50,848 nt of DNA from NCBI GenBank assembly GCA_029252195.1, contig JAQXBV010000119.1, positions 1 through 50,848 of the forward strand, written 5' to 3'. Positions 1 through 7,707 of this stretch are shown here, one piece after another. A program made the translations under genes and the position numbers. Origin of the DNA: Yoonia sp. GTDB lineage: Bacteria > Pseudomonadota > Alphaproteobacteria > Rhodobacterales > Rhodobacteraceae. How positions within the stretch are numbered: position 1 is the first letter of the stretch; every line of letters starts with the position of its first letter. Below the pieces are notes generated by a model. It ran no database searches. It worked only from the letters and a program-made list of their open reading frames with translations, and had not been told where the DNA came from.

Positions 1-105
1 CGCATTCATGCGCGAAACCATCCCGCATGAATGGACGAAATTCCGCGAAAAGGTGTCAGACAACTTCCGCGTCATAACCCACGAGAACTTTCGGATTTTG
101 GAGTA
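1..105 (+). CDS. possible C-terminal end of a truncated gene
   Basis: From base 2 an open frame runs in from the window edge and stops at the TAG at 103-105. It would encode a charged tail of about 34 residues (MRETIPHEWTKF, later FRVITHENFRILE). I do not recognise it. Codon third positions are moderately G/C-rich. The main objection is that it overlaps the last 50 bases of the RTX gene on the other strand, a long tail-to-tail overlap, so it may be chance. Confidence 0.3.
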
Positions 106-925
106 GCAGCGGTATAATAATAATATTATCATCGAATTCGTCATCAACGATATTGCCCTCAGCATTGCGCACAACGTCGCCGTACATCGGAAGTGCCGTA
201 GGATTGGCGATTGCGTCGTCAGGCAGTTCGGTGACCCCCTGCAGAACCAGAATAACTTCGCCATCAAGCAAGACATTTGTGTCTTCGCCACTTTCGGAGG
301 CGACCGTCGTGATGCGTTCGATAACTTGGAAACCCCCAGCGTCGTCGCGGATCAGCAGCGTGTCGCCTTCGGCAAAATCGGTGATTGTAACGGGGTCCAT
401 ATTGTCGGTTGCCACAATGTTAAACCGATCTTCTTGGGGCCCCCCTGACATGACGTCACCGTTATCCCCGAACAGCGCATCCCGGCCAAAACCACCATAC
501 AGCGTGTCAGGTGTTCCTTCATCGCCATCGGCGTCGATTGCATTGATCCGGTCGTAGCCCGTATCGCCATGAATCGTATTCGAGCCAAGCGCATCGACAA
601 GAATATCACGACCGTCACCACCGCGAATGAAATCATCGCCTTCCATGCCCGCAGTATCAAAGCTGCCGTCTTCGTTCAGTTCTACAGTTGAATCCTGACC
701 CGCAGACATGAAAATCTTGTCGTCGCCAAGACCACCAGTCGCACGATCGTCGCCGATGCCCAAATACATCGCATCGTCTTCGTCCGTGCCGTTAGAGACG
801 TCGTCCTCAGGCCCGAACTCCATATAATTAAAATCGCCTTCGGGCGTGGGTTCGACGGTTTCTTCATCATCGCTGCCGCCACTATCAAGTAAAAAGGCCA
901 CGCCAATCAGGGCCAAAATTGGCAA
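56..925 (-). CDS. RTX-type calcium-binding repeat protein
   Basis: A 289-residue, very acidic protein with scattered glycine/aspartate nonapeptide-like repeats typical of haemolysin-type (RTX) proteins, e.g. GIGDDRATGGLGDD near residue 57, GGDGRDIL near 102 and GGFGRDALFGDNGD near 143. Such repeats bind calcium and usually mark proteins exported by type I secretion. It begins with a short hydrophobic stretch (residues 1-13) followed by SGGSDDEE, so an N-terminal membrane anchor or signal is also possible. The only usable start is TTG at 925, since an in-frame TGA lies a short way upstream. An ATG nearby (about base 938) is in another frame. No secretion genes are seen next to it. The ligand and role are unknown. 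Confidence 0.75.
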   Translation of the reverse strand: MPILALIGVAFLLDSGGSDDEETVEPTPEGDFNYMEFGPEDDVSNGTDEDDAMYLGIGDDRATGGLGDDKIFMSAGQDSTVELNEDGSFDTAGMEGDDFIRGGDGRDILVDALGSNTIHGDTGYDRINAIDADGDEGTPDTLYGGFGRDALFGDNGDVMSGGPQEDRFNIVATDNMDPVTITDFAEGDTLLIRDDAGGFQVIERITTVASESGEDTNVLLDGEVILVLQGVTELPDDAIANPTALPMYGDVVRNAEGNIVDDEFDDNIIIIPLLLQNPKVLVGYDAEVV

Positions 926-1073
926 TAAAAAAGTTCCATCGTTGAATATCCCCCCAAAGGATCGCCATGCGAATCACAGATAAATCATGCGACAACTGTG
1001 TTCAGTCAGGGGTAATTTGTCAAAGAATTGACTGATTTAAGCGTTTTTAAGAGTGGAATCGGCGCAAAGTCAC

Positions 1074-1104
1074 CCCTATTGTTTCGGGCTGTGAAGCAAT
1101 AGGG
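1074..1104 (+). repeat. stem-loop between the RTX gene and the DUF1244 gene
   Basis: Arms 1074-1085 and 1093-1104 pair over 12 positions (CCCTATTGTTTC with GAAGCAATAGGG) around a 7-base loop. One pair is G-U if the plus strand is transcribed and A-C if the minus strand is. No T-run follows on either strand, so it is not a classic terminator. The remainder of 926-1134 should hold the RTX promoter; I see no clear one. Confidence 0.4.
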
Positions 1105-1134
1105 CGTGCATATCTTTATGAATAAGTGGTTAAC

Positions 1135-1434
1135 TTACTCCTGCGGGTGTGTGGCATCAAAGGCCGCTTGGGCGCTTGGAGAAGCTTCGTTTTGATAGAT
1201 TGCTTTCCACTGCGCAAAAGGCATGCCGTAATAGGCTTCGCGCCCCTCGTCCTTGGTCATCTCAATACCATGCGCGTTTGCCGCCTCCTGATACCAGCGG
1301 GCCAGACAATTGCGGCAGAACCCTGTGAGATTCATCATGTTGATGTTTTGCACATCGGTGCGGTCTTCCATCAAGTGCTTTTGCAAGCGGCGAAAGGCAG
1401 CGGCCTCAATTTCAAGTTGCGTTTGGGCATCCAT
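1135..1434 (-). CDS. DUF1244 family protein
   Basis: A 99-residue small soluble protein of the DUF1244 family, recognised from the N-terminal helix (MDAQTQLEIEAAAFRRL) and the signature GFCRNCLARW at residues 38-47, with paired cysteines C40 and C43 that look like a metal or redox site. The function of the family is not established. I chose the ATG at 1434 because AAGGAG lies 8-9 bases upstream. The frame is open to 1473, but that would run into the preceding gene. It lies 13 bases after the stop of the N-formylglutamate amidohydrolase gene on the same strand, so the two are probably co-transcribed. Confidence 0.9.
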   Translation of the reverse strand: MDAQTQLEIEAAAFRRLQKHLMEDRTDVQNINMMNLTGFCRNCLARWYQEAANAHGIEMTKDEGREAYYGMPFAQWKAIYQNEASPSAQAAFDATHPQE

Positions 1435-1447
1435 GATTGTTTCTCCT

Positions 1448-2185
1448 TTAAAGGCCAGATTGGGCCAAGACATCTTTGAGAATGGGGGCGAGGTTGGCGG
1501 CCCACAAGGCCTGACCCGCGTCGTCAGCGATCAAATCGTTGCGCACTTCGATCAAGACATTGGGACGTCCGTCGCGCAAAGCATGCCGTTCGACACTGTC
1601 GCCCGGCAAATGGCCGCTATAGGGCTCGTTATCGCCGACACACCATCCCTGCGCACGGCACGCCGCGATGAACGGGCGCGCCAAGCGATCGTCGCCCGCA
1701 TATAGCACGCCAACTTCCCACGGGCGGGGCGGACGGCCTTTGAGTTGCGGGGTAAAGCTATGCACTGCGCAAACGACGACATCTTCGCGGCGGCTGACCA
1801 ATGCGGCGTAGGCGTTGTGAAATGGGCGGTAGAGCGCGTCCATGCGGCGCTCGCGTTCGGCCTCGTCGGCGTAACGATTGGCGGGAATGATCGTGCCGTC
1901 GTAAAGTTTCATGAGCAAGGTCGGGTCGTCTTCGCCTCGGTTCGGGTCAATCACAAGACGCGAAAAGTCTGACAAAATCGCAGGGCTATCCAGAAGCTGC
2001 GCCAAATGCCGGGTCACCCCCGCAGCACCCACATCATAAGCAATGTGGCGGGCCATATCCGCAGGGTCGAGATCCAGATCACCACCATTAACCCAATCCG
2101 GCACGCGGTTTGTCGCGTGATCGCACGTGATAAGCCAACGGCCCGCGCGATCCGCGCCGATGGTTTCGAAAGATGCTTGTGTCAT
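1448..2185 (-). CDS. N-formylglutamate amidohydrolase family protein
   Basis: A 245-residue protein of the N-formylglutamate amidohydrolase family, zinc-dependent hydrolases that release formate from N-formyl-L-glutamate, the last step of one histidine degradation route. Family features visible are ITCDHATNRVP at residues 19-29 (the D-H metal site), AVHSFTP near 141 and LIEVRNDLI near 209. No hut genes are adjacent, so the true substrate could be another N-formyl or N-acyl amino acid. It is divergent from pyruvate kinase and followed by the DUF1244 gene. Confidence 0.9.
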   Translation of the reverse strand: MTQASFETIGADRAGRWLITCDHATNRVPDWVNGGDLDLDPADMARHIAYDVGAAGVTRHLAQLLDSPAILSDFSRLVIDPNRGEDDPTLLMKLYDGTIIPANRYADEAERERRMDALYRPFHNAYAALVSRREDVVVCAVHSFTPQLKGRPPRPWEVGVLYAGDDRLARPFIAACRAQGWCVGDNEPYSGHLPGDSVERHALRDGRPNVLIEVRNDLIADDAGQALWAANLAPILKDVLAQSGL

Positions 2186-2200
2186 GTTAACCTGTCATTC

Positions 2201-2220
2201 GCCTATTATGATCAATAGGC
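2201..2220. promoter_or_regulatory. palindrome in the divergent intergenic region
   Basis: GCCTATT (2201-2207) and AATAGGC (2214-2220) form a 7-base inverted repeat with a 6-base spacer, between the divergent amidohydrolase (start 2185) and pyruvate kinase (start 2313) genes. It could be an operator for either gene. No second copy was noticed in the window. Confidence 0.3.
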
Positions 2221-2312
2221 TAGTTGTCAGGGAATTGGAATTGCGCAATAAGGTCGCAACGCGTGGTGTTACCGCTAACAGCTGCGCTTTTTGATGCTTG
2301 AAGGGATATGAG

Positions 2313-3761
2313 ATGAGACGCCACCGGAATGTGAAGATTGTAGCCACACTTGGACCTGCATCCAACGATTACGCCATGATCCGTGCGTTGCACGAGGCGG
2401 GCGCCGATGTGTTCCGTCTGAACATGAGCCACGGAGATCATGAAGAGATCCGCGCCCGCCACGCCATCATTCGTCAGGTCGAGGAAGACCTCGACAGCCC
2501 GATTGGCATTCTGGCCGACCTTCAGGGACCAAAGCTGCGCGTGGGTGTGTTCGCAAACGATGATGGCGAAGAGCTGATCGTTGGTGCCGATTTCCGTCTT
2601 GATCTGGACAAGGCACCAGGCGATGTGAACCGCGTGCAACTGCCCCACAAAGAGATTTTCGACGCACTTGAGCCCGGTGCGCACTTGCTCGTCAACGACG
2701 GCAAGATCAAACTGCGGGTCAAAGACTGCGGATCTGATTTCGCAAATTGCGAAGTGCTCGTGGGTGGTGTGATTTCCAACCGCAAAGGCGTGAACGTCCC
2801 TGATGTGATTCTGCCGCTGGCCGCTTTGTCTGAAAAAGACCGCAAAGATCTCGACTTCGTCTGTGATCTCGGGGTGGATTGGCTTGCTTTGTCCTTCGTG
2901 CAACGCGCCGCTGATGTCGAGGAGGCCCGCGCTTTGGCCAAAGGCCGCGCTGCGATCCTTTCCAAGATTGAAAAGCCGAACGCCGTCAAAGTTTTTGACG
3001 AAATTCTGGCCGTCTCCGACGGCATCATGGTGGCGCGCGGTGATCTGGGTGTCGAATTGCCTGTGCAAAACGTGCCGCCGATCCAAAAACAACTCGTGCG
3101 CAAGTGCCGTGCAGCAGCCAAGCCTGTGATCGTGGCGACACAAATGCTCGAATCGATGATCGACAGCCCAATGCCGACGCGCGCCGAAGTGTCCGACGTC
3201 GCGACCGCGATTTATGAAGGTGCTGACGCCATCATGCTGTCCGCCGAATCGGCTGCGGGGTCGTTCCCGATTGAGGCCGTGACCACGATGAACAACGTGG
3301 CAATGGAGGTCGAAGCCGATCCGACCTACACGGAAATCATTGAGGCCTCCCGTAAAGCGGACCGCAAAACAGTTGCAGATGGTATCGTCGCGGCGGCCCG
3401 TGAAATCGCGGAAACCGCTGATGTCAAAGCGATTTGCTGCTTCTCACAATCAGGTACAACCGCCCTTCTCGTCGCCCGCGAACGCCCGCGCGTGCCCATT
3501 ATCGCGCTCACCAGCTTCCGCCGAACTGCGCGGCGGCTGTGTCTGACATGGGGCACCAACTGCGTCGTGACCGGCCCTGTGGACCGGTTCAAGACCGCCG
3601 TTATCGCCGCCGTGCGTGCCACGCTCAAACAAGGATTGGCGACAGAGGAGGATATGATCGTCGTGACAGCAGGTGTGCCTTTTAACACACCAGGCTCGAC
3701 AAATATTCTGCGCGTAGCGCCATGTGCAGAAAATTTGATTTACGCAGCTGATCCAGAGTAG
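2313..3761 (+). CDS. pyk: pyruvate kinase
   Basis: Cytosolic pyruvate kinase (482 residues), converting phosphoenolpyruvate and ADP to pyruvate and ATP at the end of glycolysis. Clear family blocks in order: RHRNVKIVATLGPAS near the N-terminus, FRLNMSHG, ADLQGPKLRVG, the catalytic-lysine region ILSKIEKPNAV, the metal/phosphate loop IMVARGDLGVELP and the VATQMLESM segment, then a C-terminal domain of usual size. The ATG at 2313 follows an AAGGGA ribosome-binding site. An in-frame TTG at 2298 would sit upstream of that site and is rejected. Length is normal for the bacterial enzyme. Confidence 0.98.
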   Translation: MRRHRNVKIVATLGPASNDYAMIRALHEAGADVFRLNMSHGDHEEIRARHAIIRQVEEDLDSPIGILADLQGPKLRVGVFANDDGEELIVGADFRLDLDKAPGDVNRVQLPHKEIFDALEPGAHLLVNDGKIKLRVKDCGSDFANCEVLVGGVISNRKGVNVPDVILPLAALSEKDRKDLDFVCDLGVDWLALSFVQRAADVEEARALAKGRAAILSKIEKPNAVKVFDEILAVSDGIMVARGDLGVELPVQNVPPIQKQLVRKCRAAAKPVIVATQMLESMIDSPMPTRAEVSDVATAIYEGADAIMLSAESAAGSFPIEAVTTMNNVAMEVEADPTYTEIIEASRKADRKTVADGIVAAAREIAETADVKAICCFSQSGTTALLVARERPRVPIIALTSFRRTARRLCLTWGTNCVVTGPVDRFKTAVIAAVRATLKQGLATEEDMIVVTAGVPFNTPGSTNILRVAPCAENLIYAADPE

Positions 3762-3797
3762 TCCCTGCTAAAGTGCAGTAACAACAGGACCAGTTTC

Positions 3798-4022
3798 ATG
3801 GATTTAGACCTCATTTTTGTGATCGGCTGTATCGTGACCGCATTCTCGATTCCGGCAATCGTGAGTGCGTTTTCAGACAGCCGTACCCCGCGTTATCCGG
3901 CTCTCATCATTCTTATCGGGGTGTTGATGATCGGTTACGCAAGCAACGAAAGACCAGGCGCCTATACATTCGATACGCTTCCCGATGTCTTTGGCAAAGT
4001 TATTGGGCGCTATTTGGGCTAA
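3798..4022 (+). CDS. small two-helix membrane protein
   Basis: A 74-residue protein with two hydrophobic helices (about residues 4-24 and 33-48), the sequence [10 protein letters not shown] between them, and a short polar tail. I do not recognise a named family. It begins 36 bases after the pyruvate kinase stop, with an AGGA ribosome-binding site before the ATG, so it probably shares that transcript. G/C-rich third positions and the well-placed start support a real gene. Function unknown. Confidence 0.75.
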   Translation: MDLDLIFVIGCIVTAFSIPAIVSAFSDSRTPRYPALIILIGVLMIGYASNERPGAYTFDTLPDVFGKVIGRYLG

Positions 4023-4028
4023 ATCCGC

Positions 4029-4057
4029 TTGCGTCAAAAATGGTTGCCCCCTATACG
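4029..4057 (+). promoter_or_regulatory. predicted promoter of rpmI-rplT
   Basis: TTGCGT (4029-4034) and TATACG (4052-4057) are separated by 17 bases and lie about 77 bases upstream of rpmI, giving a sigma-70-like pair and an untranslated leader. Predicted from sequence only. Confidence 0.4.
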
Positions 4058-4134
4058 GCAGCTTCAACCCGCGCGACCGGCCAAAGTGGCATGCCGAGCC
4101 GTGCGTTCTACCGAACTCAATAGAGGAGACGGAA

Positions 4135-4335
4135 ATGCCTAAGATGAAGACAAAGTCGAGCTGCAAAAAGCGGTTCAAAATGACTGCCACTGGCAAGGTC
4201 AAAGCAGGTCAAGCGGGCAAGCGCCACGGCATGATCAAGCGGACCACCAAATTCATTCGTGACGCACGCGGCACGACCCTACTTTCAGCTCCTGATGCGA
4301 AAATCATCAAGGGCATGATGCCCTACGCGCGATAA
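4135..4335 (+). CDS. rpmI: 50S ribosomal protein L35
   Basis: Ribosomal protein L35, 66 residues, beginning [15 protein letters not shown], a basic protein of the large subunit. The start is fixed by the family N-terminus and by the GAGGAG ribosome-binding site just upstream (about 4123-4128). It is followed 12 bases later by rplT, the conserved pair. infC, which often precedes this pair in other bacteria, is absent here. Confidence 0.98.
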   Translation: MPKMKTKSSCKKRFKMTATGKVKAGQAGKRHGMIKRTTKFIRDARGTTLLSAPDAKIIKGMMPYAR

Positions 4336-4347
4336 GGAGAATTTGAT

Positions 4348-4710
4348 ATGCGAGTTAAAGGTGGTACAGTCACGCATCGTCGTCACAAGAAAGTTCTCGA
4401 CGCTGCAAAAGGTTATTACGATCGCCGCTCCAAGACCTTCAAGGTCGCCAAGCAGGCTGTTGAAAAAGCAAACCAATACGCAACACGCGACCGTCACAAC
4501 CGCAAGCGGAACTTCCGCGCGTTATGGATCCAGCGTATTAACGCTGGTGTGCGCGCAATCGACGAGACATTGAACTATTCCAAGTTCATTAACGGTCTGA
4601 TGCTTGCTGGCATCGAGGTTGACCGTAAGGTTCTTGCTGATCTGGCCGTGAACGAGCCAGAAGCATTTGCAACAATCGTTGGCAAAGCAAAAAGCGCGTT
4701 GACCGCGTAA
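4348..4710 (+). CDS. rplT: 50S ribosomal protein L20
   Basis: Ribosomal protein L20, 120 residues, an early-assembly 23S rRNA-binding protein. It shows the typical basic N-terminus ([17 protein letters not shown]), then AKGYYDRRS and [18 protein letters not shown], and the conserved C-terminal globular part ([24 protein letters not shown]). Start is supported by AAGGAG 8-10 bases upstream. It is co-transcribed with rpmI and followed by a strong terminator. Confidence 0.98.
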   Translation: MRVKGGTVTHRRHKKVLDAAKGYYDRRSKTFKVAKQAVEKANQYATRDRHNRKRNFRALWIQRINAGVRAIDETLNYSKFINGLMLAGIEVDRKVLADLAVNEPEAFATIVGKAKSALTA

Positions 4711-4734
4711 GGGTTTCTTACCAAGCGAAATTTT

Positions 4735-4769
4735 AAAAGGGCCGCTCTGGGAACAGGGCGGCCCTTTTT
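4735..4769 (+). terminator. Rho-independent terminator of rpmI-rplT
   Basis: An 11-base perfect stem (4735-4745 with 4758-4768, AAAAGGGCCGC) encloses a 12-base loop and ends in five T residues. It lies 24 bases after the L20 stop codon. Confidence 0.9.
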
Positions 4770-4898
4770 GCGTCTTGCGAAGGGTCGGGCGCTCGGCACA
4801 GTTCCGCCGCCTCGTCATATTGCCACAAGATGAACCTCTCTAAGTGTAGTTCACTCCGTGCGAGGCGCCGTATGGCGCTATTAAGTTCAGAGGACATC

Positions 4899-6464
4899 AT
4901 GATCAAATCACACCTGAAATCCGGCACCGCATTGCTGGTCTCGTTTTCGCTTATCGCGCCACTGCCCGTTTTCGCGCAATCCGCCGACGGGGTCTTCCCC
5001 TGTATCGCGCCTAGCGGCGAAGAGGTCGCTGACGCAGACCAGTTCGCGCAAAGTTTGATCGCCTCAGGCATTGCCGTTTTGGATGAGGGCACCTGTTCAC
5101 AGCACGCACTTGATCAAGCTCTCGCAAGTGGTGGTGACGCATTGGCGGCGGCCCTCGCGGCTCCGACGGCAGCCGCCCCTGTTGAAGAGGCCGCGCCTGT
5201 TGAGGAGGCCGAAGTGGCCGTTGAACCCGCCGTTGTCGAAGAGCCAGTCGTCGAGCCCGAGCCTGAGGTCGTCGCCCAAGAGCCAACGCCAGAAGCGGTC
5301 GCCGAACCTGTCTCGGCGGAAACCGCGCCGGAGGCCGCGGAAATCCTCGTCCCTGAGGCCGGGGAAGCGGGTGGCGACGTGGTCACTGACGAAGAGCGTC
5401 AAGCGATTGCCGAGGCCAATGCAGCAGCGCAAGCCGCTCCTTCGGCTGCGGCGACGGCTGAGGGGGATGCACCTGCCGCTGAGATCTTGACCGAAACCAT
5501 CACGGATGATGACGTGCGCACCAGCGACCAAGATTTCGAAACCTCGATCGGTGCCGCAGCGCCAGCCGCCGCGAGCACGGGCGAGGGGGGGCTTTCCAAC
5601 TTTGAAAAGGCGCTTCTCTTGGGCCTCGGTGCGGTTGTCGTCGGCTCGGTGCTCAATAACGGCGACCAAGTCGTCGAGAACACAGGTGACCGTGTGATCG
5701 TGGAACGCGACGGCGAATTGCGAGTGCTGAAAAACGATGACCAATTGCTTGGGCGCCCAGGCGCGCAGGTTGCGACCCAGACCTTCAACGATGGCTCGAC
5801 CCGCAGCGTTGTCTCCTACGAAGACGGCAGCCAGATCATCACGATCCGCTCGCGCGACGGCTCTGTTTTGCGCCGTACATTAATCCGTGCGGACGACGGC
5901 AGCGAGGTTGTCTTGTTTGACGACACCGGCAAGATCGAGGCCGTGGATTTCGCAAAACTGCCAAGCTTGGCCAGCCTTGAGGCCGAACAAACTGCGCAAG
6001 ATGCGACACTTGTTGCGGCGCTTCAGAGGGCGCTCTTTGTGGACGTTGGCCGCACCTTCTCGCTCCAGCAAATCCGCGACTACAAGCGGGTGCGCGCATT
6101 GGCGCCACAGGTCGAGATTGAAGCTGTGACCTTCGCGTCTGGCTCAGCCGCGATTGATCCGAGCCAAGCGGAAGCGCTTGCGGATCTCGGACTCATGATG
6201 CGCGATATCATTGAGGCAGATCCCTCCGCCGTCTTCCTGATCGAAGGGCATACGGATGCGGTCGGGGCGGCCAGCTATAACTTGGCGCTGTCCGACCGCC
6301 GCGCGGAAACAGTGGCACTTGCACTGACCGAATACTTTGCCGTGCCGCCGCAAAACCTGATTACCCAAGGTTATGGCGAGGCCGATTTAAAGGTGCCTGT
6401 CTTGACCAACGAGCGGGCCAATCGGCGGGCCGTCGTCCGCAATATCTCGCGGCTTTTGAACTAG
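4899..6464 (+). CDS. OmpA-family outer-membrane/peptidoglycan-binding protein
   Basis: A 521-residue exported protein. Residues 1-27 are a signal peptide ending PVFAQ. A Cys-containing N-terminal segment follows (FPCIAPSGEEV), then a long Ala/Pro/Glu-rich linker (about 80-215), a hydrophobic stretch FEKALLLGLGAVVVGSVL, a charged repeat-like region rich in DGS turns (GSTRSVVSYEDGSQ, RSRDGSVLRR), and a C-terminal OmpA domain (about 405-521) with IEGHTDAVGAASYNLALSDR and ANRRAVV, which binds peptidoglycan. ATG 4899 has AGAGGA upstream. The earlier in-frame start at 4830 has no site and would spoil the signal peptide. Probable role is linking the envelope to the wall; any partner is unknown. Confidence 0.9.
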   Translation: MIKSHLKSGTALLVSFSLIAPLPVFAQSADGVFPCIAPSGEEVADADQFAQSLIASGIAVLDEGTCSQHALDQALASGGDALAAALAAPTAAAPVEEAAPVEEAEVAVEPAVVEEPVVEPEPEVVAQEPTPEAVAEPVSAETAPEAAEILVPEAGEAGGDVVTDEERQAIAEANAAAQAAPSAAATAEGDAPAAEILTETITDDDVRTSDQDFETSIGAAAPAAASTGEGGLSNFEKALLLGLGAVVVGSVLNNGDQVVENTGDRVIVERDGELRVLKNDDQLLGRPGAQVATQTFNDGSTRSVVSYEDGSQIITIRSRDGSVLRRTLIRADDGSEVVLFDDTGKIEAVDFAKLPSLASLEAEQTAQDATLVAALQRALFVDVGRTFSLQQIRDYKRVRALAPQVEIEAVTFASGSAAIDPSQAEALADLGLMMRDIIEADPSAVFLIEGHTDAVGAASYNLALSDRRAETVALALTEYFAVPPQNLITQGYGEADLKVPVLTNERANRRAVVRNISRLLN

Positions 6465-6481
6465 GCCGCGCCCCTGAAACC

Positions 6482-6513
6482 GCGCTGGCCCGCCGACTTT
6501 GATGGGCCAGCGC
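6482..6513 (+). terminator. stem-loop after the OmpA-family gene, possible terminator
   Basis: GCGCTGGCCC (6482-6491) and GGGCCAGCGC (6504-6513) form a perfect 10-base stem with a 12-base loop, 17 bases after the stop. No T-run follows, so it may be a weak terminator, an mRNA-stabilising end, or part of the pheS leader. I found no Phe-rich leader peptide in 6514-6633. Confidence 0.4.
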
Positions 6514-6633
6514 AATCGGCAACAAGGCGATGCAACCGTTGTGCACGCAAATCACGCCGCCGAAACCTTCGCAAACCTTGCAACCAAGCCGCCATTTCGC
6601 TAACTCCGCACTAACCCAAGTGTGAGGCGCGAC

Positions 6634-7707
6634 ATGGACGTTCTGAAAGCAAAATATCTCGATTTGATCGGCAAGGCCGATAGCGAATCTGGCCTAGAGG
6701 ATTTGCGCATCGCGGCCCTTGGGAAAAAGGGCGAGATCAGCCTGCAAATGCGCGAGTTGGGCAAGATGAGCCCTGAGGAGCGCCAAACTGCTGGCCCCGC
6801 ACTCAATGCGCTGAAAGACGAGATCAACTCCGCGCTTGTGGCCAAGAAAGCCGCCCTTGGCGACGCCGCATTGGACGAGCGCCTGCGTGGCGAGTGGCTG
6901 GATGTGACGCTGCCTGCGCGTGGCCGCCCGCTCGGCTCGATCCACCCGATCAGCCAGGTGACCGAAGAAGTGACCGCGATCTTTGCCGATATGGGGTTCT
7001 CGGTGGCCGAAGGCCCGCAGATTGAATCTGATTGGTATAATTTCGACGCGCTCAATATCCCCGGCCACCACCCCGCCCGCGCCGAGATGGACACTTTCTA
7101 TACGCACCGCGCCGAGGGCGATAACCGTCCGCCTCACGTTCTGCGCACCCATACCTCGCCAGTGCAAATTCGGAGCCTTGAGGCCAACGGCGCACCTATT
7201 CGCATCATCTGTCCGGGCCGTGTGTACCGTGCCGATTACGACCAGACCCACACGCCCATGTTCCATCAGGTCGAGGGTTTAGCTATCGACAAAGACATCT
7301 CGATGGCCAACTTGAAATGGTGCTTGGAAGAATTCGTCAAAGCCTTCTTTGAAGTCGATCAGGTTGATCTGCGTTTCCGCGCCTCGCACTTCCCGTTCAC
7401 CGAACCTTCCGCAGAGGTCGATATTCGTTGCTCATGGGAAGGCGGCACGCTCAAAGTGGGCGAGGGCGACGACTGGCTTGAAATCCTTGGCTCCGGCATG
7501 GTCCACCCGAAGGTTCTGCAAGCCGCAGGCGTCGATCCATCAGTCTATCAGGGCTTCGCCTTCGGCGTCGGCATCGACCGCATCGCCATGCTGAAATACG
7601 GCATCCCAGACCTGCGCGCCTTTTTTGATTCCGACCTGCGCTGGCTACGCCACTACGGTTTCCGATCACTCGATGTGCCAACGCTGCACGGGGGGCTTTC
7701 CAAATGA
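6634..7707 (+). CDS. pheS: phenylalanyl-tRNA synthetase alpha subunit
   Basis: Catalytic alpha chain (357 residues) of the tetrameric synthetase that charges tRNA-Phe. Residues 1 to about 90 form the tRNA-binding coiled-coil arm ([18 protein letters not shown]). The class II core follows, with [11 protein letters not shown], the arginine motif [20 protein letters not shown] and motif 3 [21 protein letters not shown] at 6634 gives the expected N-terminus ([13 protein letters not shown]); an in-frame GTG at 6622 is less likely. It overlaps pheT by 4 bases (ATGA), implying translational coupling. Confidence 0.98.
   Translation: MDVLKAKYLDLIGKADSESGLEDLRIAALGKKGEISLQMRELGKMSPEERQTAGPALNALKDEINSALVAKKAALGDAALDERLRGEWLDVTLPARGRPLGSIHPISQVTEEVTAIFADMGFSVAEGPQIESDWYNFDALNIPGHHPARAEMDTFYTHRAEGDNRPPHVLRTHTSPVQIRSLEANGAPIRIICPGRVYRADYDQTHTPMFHQVEGLAIDKDISMANLKWCLEEFVKAFFEVDQVDLRFRASHFPFTEPSAEVDIRCSWEGGTLKVGEGDDWLEILGSGMVHPKVLQAAGVDPSVYQGFAFGVGIDRIAMLKYGIPDLRAFFDSDLRWLRHYGFRSLDVPTLHGGLSK

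Noticed and set aside
2220-3143. 307-codon frame opposite pyruvate kinase
   Set aside because: Shadow of a strongly conserved gene on the other strand; its sequence shows no domain and it has no ribosome-binding site.
5097-5744. 215-codon open frame on the minus strand opposite the OmpA-family gene
   Set aside because: It is antisense to the biased Ala/Pro/Glu linker, a frequent source of long false frames. The plus-strand gene has a signal peptide, ribosome-binding site and OmpA domain.
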